Shown here piece by piece: positions 4,772-5,970 of a DNA stretch of 5,970 nt (positions are counted from its first letter, which is position 1; each line of letters opens with the position of its first letter). Position numbers and translations under genes: made by a program. The notes beneath the pieces are model-generated. The model did no database searches, had not been told where the DNA came from, and saw only the letters and a program-made list of their open reading frames with translations. Origin of the DNA: Tepidimonas sp. (lineage in GTDB: Bacteria > Pseudomonadota > Gammaproteobacteria > Burkholderiales > Burkholderiaceae_C); contig JANWZF010000135.1 of the NCBI GenBank assembly GCA_025054905.1, forward strand, positions 1 through 5,970. The letters run 5' to 3'.

Positions 4772-5970
4772 ATGACCTTCGAAGAACTTCAATTGCTGCC
4801 GGCCCTCGTGGAAGCCGTGCGCGAACAGGGCTACACCGAGCCCACCCCGATCCAGGCCGAGGCCATCCCCGCCGTGCTGGCCGGACACGACGTGCTGGCC
4901 GGCGCGCAAACCGGCACCGGCAAGACCGCCGCGTTCACGCTGCCGCTGCTGCAGCGTCTGGCCACCACCGGCGAGCCCCCCAAGCGTGGGCAGTTTCGCC
5001 CGATCCGTGCCCTGATCCTGACGCCCACGCGCGAGCTGGCGGCCCAGGTGGGCGAGTCGATCAAAGCCTACGGCAAGCACCTGAAGCTGCGCTCGGTGGT
5101 CGTCTTCGGTGGCGTGGGCATCAACCCGCAAATTGAAAAGCTGGCCAAGGGCACCGACATCCTGGTGGCCACTCCCGGCCGGCTGCTCGATCTGGCCGAG
5201 CAGGGCCACATCGATCTGGGCACCGTGCAGATCCTGGTGCTCGATGAAGCCGACCGCATGCTGGACATGGGCTTCATCCACGACGTGCGCAAGGTGCTGG
5301 CGCTGCTGCCAGCCCACAAGCAAAGCCTGCTGTTTTCGGCCACCTTCAGCGACGAGATCAAGGCCCTGGCGCAGGGGTTGCTGCGTCAGCCCAAACTGAT
5401 CCAGGTCACGCCGGCCAACACGACCGCGCAGCGCGTGCGCCAGGTCATCTATCCGGTGGCGCGCGCGCAGAAGATGGCGCTGCTGCGTCACCTGCTGCAA
5501 ACCCAAGGCTGGAACCAGGTGCTGGTGTTTACGCGCACCAAGTTCGGCGCCAACCAGGTGGCCCAATTCCTCAACGAACACGGCATCAGCGCCATGGCGC
5601 TGCACGGCAACAAAAGCCAGACCGCGCGCACGCAGGCCCTGGAAGGCTTCAAGAGCGGCCAGCTGCGCGTGCTGGTGGCCACCGACATCGCTGCACGAGG
5701 CATCGACATCGAAGAACTGCCGCACGTCATCAATTACGACATCCCCAATGTCCCGGAAGACTACGTGCACCGCATCGGCCGCACCGGCCGCGCCGGCGCC
5801 GAGGGCGAAGCGCTGAGCTTCGTCAGCCTGGACGAAGAAGGCTGGATGATGGCCATCGAACAGTTCACCGGCCAACAAATCGAGGTCTGCGCACTGCCCG
5901 AATTCATGCCTGGCCCGCAGGAGCGCGCCGAACCGATTGCGATGGGCCGTCAGGTGCTGTGGGGCGGCGC
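4772..5970 (+). CDS. rhlE: RhlE-type DEAD-box ATP-dependent RNA helicase (3' end beyond the window)
   Basis: Translation from the ATG at 4772 stays open for 399 codons to the right edge. All DEAD-box motifs are present in order: Q motif PTPIQ (24-28), Walker A AQTGTGKT (45-52), PTRELA (85-90), GG (113-114), TPGR (134-137), DEAD-type box LDEADRMLDMGF with DEAD at 158-161, SAT (189-191), VFTRTK (252-257), HGNKSQ (278-283), ATDIAARG (303-310) and HRIGRTGR (333-340). HGNKSQ, followed later by DIEELPHVINYDIPNVPEDYVHR in two stretches, is typical of the RhlE subgroup. The part present covers both RecA-like lobes; the missing end is probably the basic, low-complexity tail. From family knowledge, RhlE unwinds RNA in ribosome maturation and RNA turnover. 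The start at 4772 gives the family-like MTFEEL, but has no Shine-Dalgarno sequence; ATG 4736 would add 12 residues. It is divergent from ettA. Confidence 0.95.
   Translation, partial: MTFEELQLLPALVEAVREQGYTEPTPIQAEAIPAVLAGHDVLAGAQTGTGKTAAFTLPLLQRLATTGEPPKRGQFRPIRALILTPTRELAAQVGESIKAYGKHLKLRSVVVFGGVGINPQIEKLAKGTDILVATPGRLLDLAEQGHIDLGTVQILVLDEADRMLDMGFIHDVRKVLALLPAHKQSLLFSATFSDEIKALAQGLLRQPKLIQVTPANTTAQRVRQVIYPVARAQKMALLRHLLQTQGWNQVLVFTRTKFGANQVAQFLNEHGISAMALHGNKSQTARTQALEGFKSGQLRVLVATDIAARGIDIEELPHVINYDIPNVPEDYVHRIGRTGRAGAEGEALSFVSLDEEGWMMAIEQFTGQQIEVCALPEFMPGPQERAEPIAMGRQVLWGG

Noticed and set aside
4553..5878. 441-codon minus-strand open frame opposite rhlE
   Set aside because: It is an antisense shadow of the helicase; the plus strand carries every DEAD-box motif in order.
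1..5970. Signs of mobile elements, CRISPR arrays, phage genes or horizontally acquired islands
   Set aside because: No transposase, integrase, direct repeat array or terminal repeats were found, and base composition and codon use look uniform. The excisionase-like HTH is fused to a receiver domain, so it does not indicate a prophage.

Overview
The window looks like ordinary chromosomal DNA from a high-GC betaproteobacterium, most likely Burkholderiales and close to Comamonadaceae. That placement is an inference from three things: codon use with strong G/C preference at third positions, the dusB-fis-purH gene order, and the close family match of DusB, EttA and RhlE. No mobile element, tRNA, rRNA or CRISPR array was found.

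Layout: positions 1-1484 hold a leftward cluster, dusB (417-1484), fis (161-406) and the first 37 codons of purH (1-111, running off the left edge). dusB ends 10 bases before fis, and the fis Shine-Dalgarno sequence lies between them, so they are almost certainly one operon; purH follows 49 bases later. A 96-base divergent promoter region (1485-1580) separates dusB from a rightward yqaA-type small membrane protein gene (1581-2075). Its 3' end overlaps by 62 bases, tail to tail, a leftward gene (2014-2727) for an unusual response regulator with an excisionase/MerR-like DNA-binding domain in front of a complete receiver domain. Upstream of that, with a 46-base gap and the same orientation, is ettA (2774-4438), a full-length ABC-F translation factor. 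A 333-base divergent intergenic region (4439-4771) holds two back-to-back extended -10 elements, a terminator-like hairpin in the ettA leader, and a long, otherwise empty leader in front of rhlE, a DEAD-box RNA helicase gene that starts near 4772 and runs off the right edge.

Function: most genes serve translation and growth-rate physiology (tRNA dihydrouridylation, nucleoid protein Fis, purine synthesis, energy-gated translation by EttA, RNA remodelling by RhlE). The one regulatory gene of unknown target is the HTH-receiver protein. I did not find a multi-gene novel system. The observations most worth a second look are the inverted-architecture response regulator, its overlap with yqaA, the ettA leader hairpin, and the cysteine-rich tail of DusB.
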